This document shows positions 51,509 through 62,200 of a stretch of DNA of 64,000 nt, piece after piece; positions within the stretch are counted from its first letter, which is position 1, and every line of letters begins with the position of its first letter. A program made the position numbers and the translations under genes. Under the pieces are notes generated by a model. That model was not told where the DNA came from. It saw only the letters and a program-made list of their open reading frames with translations, and did no database searches. This DNA comes from UBA1447 sp002329225 (lineage in GTDB: Bacteria; Bacillota; Clostridia; Oscillospirales; Acutalibacteraceae): positions 62,001 through 126,000 of the forward strand of contig JBMNVN010000001.1 of the NCBI GenBank assembly GCA_050946835.1, in the 5' to 3' direction.

Positions 51509-54325
51509 CTATTTGCTCATACTTATTTTTGCGGCCTCTCTTCTGGTTTTTCTGTGATAAATCAATTTGAAAATCTCGCCGATAATAAACGGGATAAGCG
51601 ATAAACCTACAATAATCAGCCAATCTTTGCCTTTCAGGGGAATTGTGTTGAAAATTTCCTGCAAGAAAGGCACATACACTACCAAAAGCATCAATGCACC
51701 GGAGGCCAAAACCGCCTTGTTCATTGTAGAGTTGCCGAAGAAGCCCAGCTGGAACACGGAATAGTGTTCGGAGCGGCTGGAGAAAGCTCTCAACAGTTCC
51801 GCAAATATCAGCGTTACAAAGGCAAAGGTTCCCGCTCCGTAAGACGGTACATATTCTTCAAAAGCAAAAAAGCTGTAGGAACTTGCCTCTATATTATTAT
51901 TGGCTATGAGAACATCGGGATATAAGAAACGGCCTATCTGGAAAGCGGCAAAGACCGCGATGAATATTGCAACAGCCTGGGTGATTATGGAGGCTATCAT
52001 CTCTCTGTTAATGATTTTCTCATCACTTCTGCGGGGAGGATGCAGCATTATGTCTTTTTCGCCCTTTTCATGCCCCAATGCCAAAGCCGGGAAGCTGTCC
52101 GTAACCAGGTTTAAGAACAGCAGTTGAATCGGCAGCAGCGGGGTATATCTTGGCCCTAACAAAAGGTTCGTAATGAATACCACCAAAATCTCGCCGACGT
52201 TGCAGGAAAGTAAGAAGTTGACGAATTTGCGGATGTTGCTGTAAATAATTCTTCCTTCTTCCACCGCCGCAACAATGGTTGAAAAGTTGTCGTCCGTTAA
52301 AATCATATCGGAAGAATTTTTAGCAACTTCCGTTCCGGTGATGCCCATAGATACGCCGATGTCGGCCCGTTTTAAAGCCGGGGCATCGTTGACGCCGTCG
52401 CCCGTCATGGAGGATATATGACCGGTATCTTTTAAGGCGGATACGATGCGAACCTTATGTTCGGGGGAAACTCTTGCGTAAACGGATACATTCCCGCATT
52501 TTTCTCTGAGTTCTTCATCACTCATTTGCTCCAACTCGGCGCCTACCAGTACTTCATCGCCTTCCTGGAACAGATTCAGGTTTTTGGCGATTGCAACCGC
52601 AGTGTCCTTATAGTCGCCGGTGATCATAACGGCACGTATACCCGCACCGTGGCAGACGGCGATTGCGTCTTTTGCTTCCGGTCTTGCAGGGTCTATCATA
52701 CCCGCCAGACCTACAAATACCATTTCCTCCTCAGCATTTTCGAACTTGTCATCCTGATGAATTTTATAAGCGGAAGCCAGAACGCGAAGAGCGGACTGTG
52801 CAAAAGCGGAAAGCGCTTCAAGAATCTTTTGACGGTCGGCTTCCGTAATTTCTTTTACTTCACCGTTTTGCATAATGTGAGTGCAGCGATCCAATACGAT
52901 GTCGGAAGCACCCTTTGTCAGGGAAATATATTCACCGTCTATTTGATGAAAAACCGACATCATTTTTCTGCCCGAGTCAAATGGCATATCCCCCAACCTC
53001 GGATATTGCGCCAGCAACTCTTCCCGGTTTACATTCTTTTTGGCGCTTAATGCAAGTAAAGCACCCTCGGTAGGGTCACCGAGTACATCCCATACGCCGT
53101 CTTCATTCCGACGCAGACTCGCCTCACTGCATAAAGCGCTTATCTGCAGCAAACGATTTAATTCCGGGTTATCACCATTCTCACTCTGATTGTTGAATAA
53201 GGTAATCTCGCCGACCGGGTCATAACCCGTGCCGGACACTTCATATAATTGCCCGTCGGTATAAATACGGGTGACCGTCATTTTATTCTGCGTTAAGGTA
53301 CCCGTTTTGTCGGAACAGATAACATCTACCGAACCCAGGGTTTCAACCGCCAGCAATCTTTTTACAATGGCGTTTTTCTTTGCCATTCGGTTCATGCCGA
53401 GCGCCAGGACAATGGTAACAATGGCGGGCAGACCTTCCGGGATGGCGGCAACAGCCAAACTTACGGCGGTCAGGAACAGTTCCAACGGCTCACCGCCTTG
53501 AATAATACCCACTACAAAAACAATAACACAGACGGCAATACAAAGCGCCGCCAGTATTTTCCCCATACTGTTCAGGCTTTTTTGCAGCGGAGTAGCTTCC
53601 TGCTCAATACCGCGCAGCCTGTCCGCTATTTTACCGACTTCCGTTCTTGAACCGGTTTCAACAGCGATTCCTTTTCCATGTCCGTAAGTTAAGGCCGTGC
53701 TGGAAAAAATCATATTGGTGCGGTCACCGATACCCAAGGCTTCTTCCGTTGCAAAAAGAGCGTCTTTTTCCACGGGGACCGACTCTCCGGTAAGGGAAGC
53801 TTCTTCCGCTTTCAGATTACTGCTTTCCAGCAAGCGGATATCCGCAGGTACAATGTCCCCGGCATCTAAAATGACTATGTCGCCGGGAACAATCTCCTCC
53901 GCCTTAACCATTTTTTGTTCGCCGTCACGCAAAACTCTTGCTTCAGGCGCCGCCATTTTCTGCAAGGCCTCAATTGCCTTTTCCGCTTTACCTTCCTGAT
54001 ATACCCCCAGGATTGCATTTATTACAACGATGGCAATAATTAATGCGGCATCGACCCATTCTCCTAAAGCTCCCGAAATAATAGCGGCGGCAAGCAGGGT
54101 CAAAACCATAACGTCTTTAAACTGTTCCAACAGTTTTTTCCACAGAGGCACCGTTTTTTCGGTTTCCAAGGCATTCAGGCCATAAAGGGTTTGACGTTTT
54201 TCAACCTCCGAAGAAGTTAATCCCCGCTCCGCATCGCTGTCCAGTTCTTCAACGATTTGCTCTTTGGATAATTGGTACAGTTCTTCTTCTTTTAAATACT
54301 TTTTTTCCGATCCGGTTTCTTTCAT
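51509..54325 (-). CDS. P-type Ca2+-transporting ATPase
   Basis: The protein has 938 residues, the usual SERCA/PMCA-type length. Features: TGESVPVEK (actuator), AAIPEGLPAIV in membrane segment 4, phosphorylation site SDKTGTLTQNKMTV, MTGDGVNDAPALKRADIG (hinge) and ten membrane segments, with NVGEILVVF in segment 5 and NLVTDSFPALALG in segment 6 carrying typical Ca2+ ligands. It pumps Ca2+ out of the cell. It sits in the middle of an operon for sugar uptake and rhamnose isomerisation (gaps of 15 and 12 nt), which is unusual. Confidence 0.93.
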   Translation of the reverse strand: MKETGSEKKYLKEEELYQLSKEQIVEELDSDAERGLTSSEVEKRQTLYGLNALETEKTVPLWKKLLEQFKDVMVLTLLAAAIISGALGEWVDAALIIAIVVINAILGVYQEGKAEKAIEALQKMAAPEARVLRDGEQKMVKAEEIVPGDIVILDAGDIVPADIRLLESSNLKAEEASLTGESVPVEKDALFATEEALGIGDRTNMIFSSTALTYGHGKGIAVETGSRTEVGKIADRLRGIEQEATPLQKSLNSMGKILAALCIAVCVIVFVVGIIQGGEPLELFLTAVSLAVAAIPEGLPAIVTIVLALGMNRMAKKNAIVKRLLAVETLGSVDVICSDKTGTLTQNKMTVTRIYTDGQLYEVSGTGYDPVGEITLFNNQSENGDNPELNRLLQISALCSEASLRRNEDGVWDVLGDPTEGALLALSAKKNVNREELLAQYPRLGDMPFDSGRKMMSVFHQIDGEYISLTKGASDIVLDRCTHIMQNGEVKEITEADRQKILEALSAFAQSALRVLASAYKIHQDDKFENAEEEMVFVGLAGMIDPARPEAKDAIAVCHGAGIRAVMITGDYKDTAVAIAKNLNLFQEGDEVLVGAELEQMSDEELREKCGNVSVYARVSPEHKVRIVSALKDTGHISSMTGDGVNDAPALKRADIGVSMGITGTEVAKNSSDMILTDDNFSTIVAAVEEGRIIYSNIRKFVNFLLSCNVGEILVVFITNLLLGPRYTPLLPIQLLFLNLVTDSFPALALGHEKGEKDIMLHPPRRSDEKIINREMIASIITQAVAIFIAVFAAFQIGRFLYPDVLIANNNIEASSYSFFAFEEYVPSYGAGTFAFVTLIFAELLRAFSSRSEHYSVFQLGFFGNSTMNKAVLASGALMLLVVYVPFLQEIFNTIPLKGKDWLIIVGLSLIPFIIGEIFKLIYHRKTRREAAKISMSK

Positions 54326-54340
54326 GTTATTCCACCTTTT

Positions 54341-55834
54341 TTAATAATTATTCAGCGCCGTGTTATCAACTGCATCTTTATTGTTAATAAAGGTTTGGCG
54401 TATTGTGTCTATTTCCCCTGCCGCTATTAAATAACCGTATTCCAGGGGAACAAAGCTTTTTATCGCCAAAGCCTTTACCGCCGCTACATAGGTAGTGGGA
54501 CCTGAACGTGACGGGTCTTTGCCGATTTTACCGCCCCTGTCCGCTACGCCGGCTAGCATTTTGCTGATGCCGGGCACGTACATTCCAATCCCATAGCCGT
54601 TTTCTTCCATATTTGTCCAGGCACACCAGTATTCCGTGGCATTAAAATTCGGGTAACCCGCATCCGGCCAGAAAATCAGTTCATCCTCACGCTTTATCTC
54701 CGGATCTCCCGTCCAAGGGGAGTTACCCCCGTAATACCTGAAGGAGGTCAACGGTTCGATTGCGTAAAAGGCCGGCAATTCCTGAGTGTTGTAAACACTT
54801 TCATAACGGGAAAAATCCGTAAAACGGCAATTTACCTTAACATAACCGGGCATAAGCGCATAGGAGGCTTCCATGTAAGAGGGGGTGATGGCCTCATTAT
54901 CTTTACCCCAGTCCATGGGTCGGCATTTGATATAAAGGGAATTTTCCCCGACAATACAGTCTACAATTTTACTTTCTCCGCCGTATTTATTGCCGCCCTG
55001 AACGGGATTATAGGGCCAGGGGTGCCCCATGAACTCACCCTGAATATAGCCGTCGTTTATTCCCCTTGTGCCGTAATAACTCTGCTGTACAAGCCGCCCC
55101 GTATCACAGCGGTTGATAAGGTTAACCTCATCCGTAATAAGCTTGCCGCCGTACCTTACCAGGGCATTTTCACCCACAAAGACATCATCGCCCAGGCGCA
55201 CAGCCTGCACATTGCCCGAAAGGTGTTCAAGGTAACTCAAGGCGCCTCCCCAGCGCATTGAAAGGCCCAATTTATACTCGTCATTTTCAATAAAGAGGGT
55301 GTCCGGCAAAACCTTACGGTTAAAAACCGCCATGCCGCAGAAAACAAGCTGAGCCGGTTCATCGCCGAGATTTTCAAAAGAAACGGCGGTAACTTTATTT
55401 GCCTTGCGCCTGTCCAAACAGCCGTCAATAAAGCTGTAAAAATTAACGGGTTCTTCCCCGGCGGCTTCCACAAAAAAGTTTTCGCTGCTGCTGAAGCCTA
55501 AACCTTCGTATTCAATTTTACCTTTAAGAGGAACATTGGATTTAAGGGACAGTCCGTAATAGTTAAAAGTTTTTTTAACGGTCTCTGAAAAACGAAGGGC
55601 AAGTTCATCCTCAAAAGTATATGCGGGGAGGTCGGCACCCTGAACCGGCAAACCTTTTTCCGCCTCAACCGATATTGTTTTGCCGTTAAAACAGAGGGTA
55701 TTCCCCTCCCAAACACCGGCAGGCATGGCAGGTATCAAAAAGCCCTCCCCCTCATCGTTTGTAATAAAACTCAGGCCCAAAGAAAGCAGTGTCATTAAGA
55801 AGCTCAGCAAAAGAACTAAAATACGTTTTAACAT
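54341..55834 (-). CDS. Secreted protein of unknown function, probably carbohydrate-related
   Basis: The protein has 497 residues and a signal peptide or N-terminal anchor (residues 1-24). AGGAGG precedes the ATG. The first 150 residues look like a beta-sandwich, the rest a larger beta-rich domain with aromatic-rich blocks such as QQSYYG, GHPWPYNPVQGG and EYWCAWTNMEENGYG. I recognise no catalytic family. Its place between a GPH transporter (5-nt gap) and the Ca2+-ATPase (15-nt gap), with rhaA at the end, suggests it handles a rhamnose-containing polymer or glycoside at the cell surface. Confidence 0.72.
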   Translation of the reverse strand: MLKRILVLLLSFLMTLLSLGLSFITNDEGEGFLIPAMPAGVWEGNTLCFNGKTISVEAEKGLPVQGADLPAYTFEDELALRFSETVKKTFNYYGLSLKSNVPLKGKIEYEGLGFSSSENFFVEAAGEEPVNFYSFIDGCLDRRKANKVTAVSFENLGDEPAQLVFCGMAVFNRKVLPDTLFIENDEYKLGLSMRWGGALSYLEHLSGNVQAVRLGDDVFVGENALVRYGGKLITDEVNLINRCDTGRLVQQSYYGTRGINDGYIQGEFMGHPWPYNPVQGGNKYGGESKIVDCIVGENSLYIKCRPMDWGKDNEAITPSYMEASYALMPGYVKVNCRFTDFSRYESVYNTQELPAFYAIEPLTSFRYYGGNSPWTGDPEIKREDELIFWPDAGYPNFNATEYWCAWTNMEENGYGIGMYVPGISKMLAGVADRGGKIGKDPSRSGPTTYVAAVKALAIKSFVPLEYGYLIAAGEIDTIRQTFINNKDAVDNTALNNY

Positions 55835-55839
55835 AGGGG

Positions 55840-57378
55840 TTAAACCTCCTCAGCATTAACCGTTTTTCCTATCCACATTTTTTCAAACTTATAGCCGGAA
55901 AGATTTTCACAGATTCGCTTTTGCTCTTCGGTAAGGGTGACATAGCCCCGTTCCTTCTTTTCAGCGATTGCGGCTTTTATCATCTCATGGTCCTGCTTTG
56001 TCATTTTATAAAGAAAAACGCCCGCAGCGCTCAAGGTGATAAAAAGTATGGGCAGCCAGCTGTAAGTCAGGCGCAGGCCGAAGATAGCCCGTGGAGTTTG
56101 GGTGACCGAATCCCCTTTGCCGGTGACAAAGCCGAAAAAGCTCAGTATAAAGCCCGTCATGGAACCCATAAAACCGCTGACGGTTTTTTTGATAAGGGAG
56201 CTGAAAGTGGCTATGACGCCCTCCCGGCGCCTTCCTGTAATCATCTCATCCACATCGGTAACATCGGGTTGGATATTGGCCGCCACAAAGCCGATACCGG
56301 AAAAACCGAAGTTATAAAGGATAACCGCAAGGAAAACCAAAATAACGGAACTTGAGGGATTTATAAAAAGGTTCAGCGCAAGGCCCGTAATTATTACGGG
56401 AGTCAGAATTTTACCGCAAAACTGTTTGCCGAACCTTTTGGTAAGCCAGTAATTGAGGGGAAAGGCGGATGCTTCGGCAAAACCGGCAACGGTTGTTATT
56501 ATGTTGTAGCGGTTCCATCTTTTTGCAACATAGCGGATGAAAAACTGATTTGAATAACCGTAGAAGCCCCGGCACATCATGAAGAACAGGCTGATAAAAA
56601 AATAGCGTCTGAAGGCTTTATTGCGAAAAACCTGTATGTATTCATCAAAAAAGCTTTTTAAATCAAGGGGAGGCAAAACCATATTCTTTGAACTCGGTTC
56701 TTTTGTGGAAAAGAAAGTAAAAACCAAGGGCAGAGAAAAGAAAAGGCAGAGGATACCGCCCATAAGGGTGAACTTGGGTCTGGCTGCTGCACTCAGGGAA
56801 TCCATGTTGATGTAGCCGAAAATAATTGACGCCAGTATAAAAGAGGAGGTCATGCCCACGGAGTTTACTATATACTCCACCGACTTGTATTGAGTACGCA
56901 GAAAATATTGGGGCGCCAGCTCGGGCAGCATGGCGGTGTGAGGTACGGCCACAATTGTACTCGCCGTGCTGTAAAGCATGTAGGCGATTATGTAGTAGGT
57001 CATGGTAGCGCTGTCACGGCCAAGGCTTGAGATACCGAAAGAGTGCCAGAGCATAAAGTAAGATATTGCAACGGGGGCGGCGCCAAGCAGAATATAAGGT
57101 CTGTGTCTGCCGAAAGATGACCTGGTTCTGTCGGTAATAAGCCCCATGAGGGGGTCGGTAACTGCATCCCAAACCAGACCGAACAGAATAACAAGACCCG
57201 CCTGTTTTGTACTCAGGCCCTCGACTTCGGTAAGGAAACTCATAAAATACAGAGAGATTATATGTCCGCCGCCGCCGAAAAAAATATTGGCGGAGTTATA
57301 GCCAATCATGGGCAGAACAGTCTCTTTAAAACCGCCTTCAATACCGACAGCCCGTTTGAGCCATTCTCCAACTTTCAA
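55840..57378 (-). CDS. GPH-family MFS sugar transporter
   Basis: The start is TTG at 57378, with GGAAGGATG 8 nt upstream. The product has 512 residues and about 12 membrane segments, with the signature DAVTDPLMGLITDRTRSSFGRHRPYIL between segments 2 and 3. Its charged C-terminus ends in the cytoplasm. As the first gene before a secreted protein, a Ca2+-ATPase and rhaA, it probably imports rhamnose or a rhamnose-containing disaccharide by cation symport. This substrate is inferred. Confidence 0.88.
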   Translation of the reverse strand: MKVGEWLKRAVGIEGGFKETVLPMIGYNSANIFFGGGGHIISLYFMSFLTEVEGLSTKQAGLVILFGLVWDAVTDPLMGLITDRTRSSFGRHRPYILLGAAPVAISYFMLWHSFGISSLGRDSATMTYYIIAYMLYSTASTIVAVPHTAMLPELAPQYFLRTQYKSVEYIVNSVGMTSSFILASIIFGYINMDSLSAAARPKFTLMGGILCLFFSLPLVFTFFSTKEPSSKNMVLPPLDLKSFFDEYIQVFRNKAFRRYFFISLFFMMCRGFYGYSNQFFIRYVAKRWNRYNIITTVAGFAEASAFPLNYWLTKRFGKQFCGKILTPVIITGLALNLFINPSSSVILVFLAVILYNFGFSGIGFVAANIQPDVTDVDEMITGRRREGVIATFSSLIKKTVSGFMGSMTGFILSFFGFVTGKGDSVTQTPRAIFGLRLTYSWLPILFITLSAAGVFLYKMTKQDHEMIKAAIAEKKERGYVTLTEEQKRICENLSGYKFEKMWIGKTVNAEEV

Positions 57379-57412
57379 AAAATCATCCTTCCAGAGCTTT
57401 TTATGAAAAGGT

Positions 57413-58066
57413 TCAGTTTATGCTTACAGGGGCCAGCTTGCCGGAAAAATCAAAGGTTTCCTCAAATACTGCCGGTTCCGCAACCGAGTTGTAGTAGATA
57501 GAATAAGTCATTTTCAAGTCGTTCGATTTGTCACGGTACAGGTACTTTTCTTCTTTCTTATCAAATGCCGCCGGATGTTTTTCATACTCTTTTTCAATAC
57601 CCCGACGGGCGCGCCACATAAAAAAGTCGGCGGAGAAAATACTGAAGCGCGTGCCCGACAAAAGGCTGAAAACATCTTTCAAATAAGGGTATTGCCTGAT
57701 TTTAAGGGAACATTCGTCAATAGACGGGCTTACGGTTTTAAGGGTTATGATAAAGTTTTCACTTTCCCCTTTGTTGGTAAGGGCAATACTGATTTCATCC
57801 CCCGGCTTGTCCGTCAAAGTGATTTTAAGCATCATTATACCGGGCATAATGTTTGCCGGTATTATTTCGTTCCCTAATTTAACTTCCTCAAGTTCGTAGT
57901 TGACGTTTTCCTTTTCCAGGATTGCCTCTATCTCTTTTTTGCAGGCCGCAAACCGGGCTTCGGATTCCTCCTTTGTGGCGGGAACCGTTGCCGGCGCTTT
58001 GCCGCAACCGCCTAAAGGGAGCAGCATTATTAACAGTGCCAAAAAGATTAAGCTTATCTTTTTCAT
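57413..58066 (-). CDS. Lipoprotein of unknown function
   Basis: The protein has 217 residues. A lipoprotein signal peptide (residues 1-20) ends in LGGCG, with Cys21 the expected lipidation site. The rest is alpha/beta, with a helix at about 33-53 and several strands. I recognise no family. It lies 34 nt before the GPH transporter start and could belong to that operon, but the link is not proven. Confidence 0.72.
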   Translation of the reverse strand: MKKISLIFLALLIMLLPLGGCGKAPATVPATKEESEARFAACKKEIEAILEKENVNYELEEVKLGNEIIPANIMPGIMMLKITLTDKPGDEISIALTNKGESENFIITLKTVSPSIDECSLKIRQYPYLKDVFSLLSGTRFSIFSADFFMWRARRGIEKEYEKHPAAFDKKEEKYLYRDKSNDLKMTYSIYYNSVAEPAVFEETFDFSGKLAPVSIN

Positions 58067-58115
58067 TCCTATACTCCTGTAAACAGCCCGGTTAAAACTT
58101 AATGCGTTCCTCTAA

Positions 58116-58670
58116 TCAGGCAGTAAGTGCAGCAATGATTGCCGAATATATGCCCACCGGGTCTTTTAGAAAGCCCTGCTTAAGGGACTGCGCCTGAGTA
58201 ATATCCGCACAGTAAACTTTCAGGCTCAGAAGAACCTCATCCTTATCAGCCATGGTAAAACTCACATGATATCCGCTGCCGGTCTTTTCAATTTCGATTT
58301 TATTCTCACGAAGGCGTCTGGCCTTTATTTGCAGACGAACCGCCGCATTTATCGCCTTTTCGCGCACCGTTCTGGGAAGTTCGCTTTCAAGCTCCTTTGA
58401 CGCTTCTCGCGCCTCGGGGGTCAGAACTAAAAATTCCCGGTCATCTTCTTTTTCGACTATGACGGTACCGGCGGTAATAAGGTCATCCAAGGCCTGATTA
58501 CCCTCAAAATAGTTTGCCAAGCCCTGCTCCTGAATAACTTCGTTGAGCTGCTCCTTTGTCAGGGGCTTCTCAAGATTTTCAAGCATATAACAAATAAGGA
58601 GTTTAATTCCCTGTCTTGTGCGAAGTCCGCCGTCACTGACACCGGCGGAGAAAGCGTCATAATCTGTCAT
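58116..58670 (-). CDS. DUF4364 family protein (winged-helix-like)
   Basis: The protein has 184 residues. The N-terminal half looks like a winged helix (IKLLICYMLENLEKPLTKEQL to LVLTPEAREASK), followed by a small alpha/beta domain, matching DUF4364 proteins of Clostridia. They are presumed DNA-binding regulators without known targets. It lies in a row of minus-strand genes downstream of ileS. Confidence 0.78.
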   Translation of the reverse strand: MTDYDAFSAGVSDGGLRTRQGIKLLICYMLENLEKPLTKEQLNEVIQEQGLANYFEGNQALDDLITAGTVIVEKEDDREFLVLTPEAREASKELESELPRTVREKAINAAVRLQIKARRLRENKIEIEKTGSGYHVSFTMADKDEVLLSLKVYCADITQAQSLKQGFLKDPVGIYSAIIAALTA

Positions 58671-58698
58671 TTATATTGCCTCCGAACTCTGCCCGGCG

Positions 58699-59181
58699 CT
58701 AAGCTATATATTTTTTCATGGGCTTGCCGAACCTGCCCCTGTCGTGCATCTCTTTACTGATAAACTTTTCTCCGCTCCAACGGGCGCCCCAAAGGTTTGC
58801 CCAGCCTTCGCAGTAAAGCCAATAGTAGGAGATGTCTTTTTCTTTACGGAGTTTATTGAGAGCTTTTGAACCGCACCAGATTACCGAGGGCAGAGCGATT
58901 ACAAAAGGCCAGAGGGGACCTAAAAACAAGGACTGTATAGTATGACCGTACTCATGAATACGGGTATCATGAAGCCAATCCTCTTTTTTGGCAGGATTAA
59001 TAAAAATAAATATGCCGATGGAAACCCCGCCGAATCCCTCTTTTTCCACATAGGTTATAAAAGCTCTGTGAAACCTTTCGTGCTTATGCTTGCGGGAAAG
59101 AATCAGATAAGCTATAGCGCCCACAAGGTTTTGAGGGAGCGCCCAGGTAAATTGAACCAGATAGAAAAGAAAGTCCTTCAT
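58699..59181 (-). CDS. Small membrane protein with HEYGH metal-binding motif
   Basis: The protein has 160 residues. A hydrophobic N-terminus (residues 5-28) is followed by the sequence RIHEYGHTIQSLFLGPLWPF (about 72-91). HExxH is the zinc motif of many metallopeptidases, here followed by a hydrophobic segment. A late glutamate/tryptophan region (YCEGWANLWGARW) could give the third ligand. I know similar small HEYGH proteins in gut bacteria only as uncharacterised. It may be a membrane peptidase, but its length is short for that. Confidence 0.7.
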   Translation of the reverse strand: MKDFLFYLVQFTWALPQNLVGAIAYLILSRKHKHERFHRAFITYVEKEGFGGVSIGIFIFINPAKKEDWLHDTRIHEYGHTIQSLFLGPLWPFVIALPSVIWCGSKALNKLRKEKDISYYWLYCEGWANLWGARWSGEKFISKEMHDRGRFGKPMKKYIA

Positions 59182-59234
59182 CTTTTTTCCTCCCCTGCCG
59201 CCGATTAAAAAACCGCCGGAAAAGTTCCTGTCGA

Positions 59235-62200
59235 TTAAGCCTTTTTTACGGATAAGGTGACCGTATCGTCGCCTATCTCAACTTCTTTGGTCAGGTCCGC
59301 TTCAATTTCTTCATTGATATAAAGTTCCAGCGCCAGCAATTCCGTTGCTATATGTTCCCGGCTGTCGTTAAGAGCTTTCACTGCAAAGTCACTGCCGCTG
59401 CTTATTGCCGCCGTTATGCGCTGTTCCACGGTATAGCCCGCCTCTTTACGGAGAAGCTGGCACTGACGCACCACATCCCGCACAAGGCCTTCTTTAAGGA
59501 GGTCTTCGGTCAAAAGCGTATCCAAAGCCACAATCAGACCGGTTGCACTTTCGGAGCTGACAATGCCCTCTTTTGTGCGTGTCTGACGCACGAAGAGGTC
59601 GGCGTCAAACTCCCCTTCCCAGCCTTCAACCGGGGTTTTGCCGTTTTTATCAAGGGCGTCTGCCATTGACTGCATTTGCTCTTCGGAGGCCTGTTCAAGG
59701 CTTTGTTTAAAGCGGTTGACATCCTGTTTGAGTACCGCCCCCGCCACCTTAAAGTTGACGGTTAAAAAGGCATCCTGAAGCAGGTTAAAGTCCTCAATAT
59801 AATCCACGGTTTTTATGTTCAGTTCATCGAGAATAATATTTTCAAAAACCGCAACCTTTTGAGCCGTTTCTTTTTCAGTACACACAAACAGCTTGTTCAG
59901 GGGTTGGCGCACTTTAAGCTGCTGCTCATTGCGCAGACGCATTGCCGTGGTTATAACATCCCTTGCAAGAGCCGTCTGCTCAACAATTCCGTCATCCTCA
60001 AACATACCGGAAGGAACGGGCCAGTCGCTGAGGTGTACGCTGATTGGAGAACCGGGAACAAGCTTTCTGATAAGTTCCTGCCAAATCTTTTCCGTCATAA
60101 AGGGAATTATGGGAGCCATAACTTTTACACAGGTATCCAGCGCAAAATAGAGCACCCAATAGGCCACCATCTTGTCCGCCTCATCTTCCGCTTTCCAAAA
60201 ACGGCGGCGGTTTGTACGGATGTACCAGTTGGAAATATCGTCAACAAAGACCTCAAACTCTTTAACAAGCTGATATGTTTTGTAGTCGTCCATAACCGCC
60301 GTGGCATTGCGGATAAAGTCGTCGGTGCGAATGACCAGCCAGCGGTCAATGGGGGAAAGACTTTCTTTTGCGGGAACAAAGTTTGACAGGTCGGGCTTGT
60401 CGATAGAAGCGTAGGTATTGTAGAAAGTAAAAATGTTCCAGAAAGCCAGAAGTTTACGCCTTGCTTCATCGCCTAAATTAAAGCCGAAGCGCACATCGTT
60501 GGCTACGGGCGCCCCCGCATAAAGATAACGGATTGAGTCGGCGCCGATTTTTTCAGCCGCCTCGTCAAAGCGAATCATAAAACCCGTTTTTGAGAATTTG
60601 GAACCGTCTTCGGCAATAACGGAGTTATGGGACAACACCCGCTCGTAAGGGGCACGGTCTTCCAGCACCACGCTCATGAAGAGCATGGAATAAAACCAAA
60701 GGCGGACCTGTTCGCGCATTTCGGTAACCCATTCGGCGGGATAGTTTTTACGCCACTCCTCTTTGTCTTCAAAATAACCCAGGGTTGAGAAAGGCACTAT
60801 ACCGGCGTCCAGCCAGACGTCGCCGATTTCGGTTATACGGCTGACCTTTTGCCCGCATTTGGGGCACTTGATTTGAATCTCGTCAATCCAGGGGCGGTGC
60901 AGTTCGGGCAGGTCGTCCACCCCTTCGCCGCCGAGTTCTTTAAGTTCCGCCTTTGAACCCGCCACGGTGAGTTCTCCGCAATTTTCACAGGGATAGAAAG
61001 GCAGAGGCAAACCGTAATAACGCTTACGGGAAATATTCCAATCCCCCATATTTTTAAGCCAGTCATTCATTCGCTTGCCGCTGGATTCCGGCTCCCACAA
61101 GACTGAATCGCTGGCTTTAATCAGGCGGGGTTTAAGTTCTTCGGTCATGATGTACCATGCGGGCACTAAACGGAAAATTACCTCCGCTTTGCAGCGCCAA
61201 CATACGGGATAGCTGTGCTCATGGGGTTCAACCTTATAGAGCTTGCCGTTTTCATCAAGGTTTTCAAAAACTTCTTCAGCTACGTTATGGCTGTCTTTGC
61301 CCGTTAAAAAGCCGAAACCCTCCAGGAAAATACCGCCGTCGTCCACGGGCATAACCTGAGGGAGGCCTATGGTACGGCTGAGTTCAAAGTCTTCAATACC
61401 GCAGCCCGGCGCTATATGCACCACGCCTACGCCTTCGGCGGCATCAACTTCATCCCAGAGGACAATTTTATGCTCTATATCTTTTTGCGCTTCAAAATCG
61501 GGGAAGCAGGTTTCATAATGCAGGCCCTCGAGCTCGCTGCCCTTAAACGCTCTGAGCACCTCCAATTTGTCGTCCCCTAAGATTTTGATGGCGTTCCTGG
61601 CTAAAATAAGCAGAGCATCATCGCTCTTAACTTTAACTTCCACATAGTCAATTTCGCTGCTGACCGCCAGCGCCACGTTTGAAGAAAGGGTCCACGGAGT
61701 GGTTGTCCATACCAGAATCTTGCGGGGCGGCTCATTTTCTTTACGGGGAAAATCAACAACAGGCAATTTAAAGAAAACCGCTTTATGGGTGAGCAGTTTA
61801 TAAGAACCGGTCATCTCATGTTCGGAAAGGGAGGTGCCGCAACGGGGGCACCAGGGCATGGGCTTGTCTTCCCGCCGCAGCCAGCCGTTTTCATGGCATT
61901 TTTTCAAAAAATGCCAGATACCCTGAATGTTAAGGTCGGTGTTGGTGTAATAGGAATTTTCCCAATCCATCCACTGACCCAGACGCTTTGACTGCCCGGT
62001 AATAATGCCGGAATAGCGCTGCACCCGTTCTACGCACTTGCGGGTGAATTTATCCATACCGTACTCTTCAATATCCCGCTTGCACTTGAAACCGAGTTCC
62101 TTTTCCACCTCGACTTCCACCCAAAGGCCCTGGGAGTCAAAACCGTTTTGACCGCGGCAGTCATAGCCTCTCAGGGCTTTGTAGCGGATGAAAGTATCCT

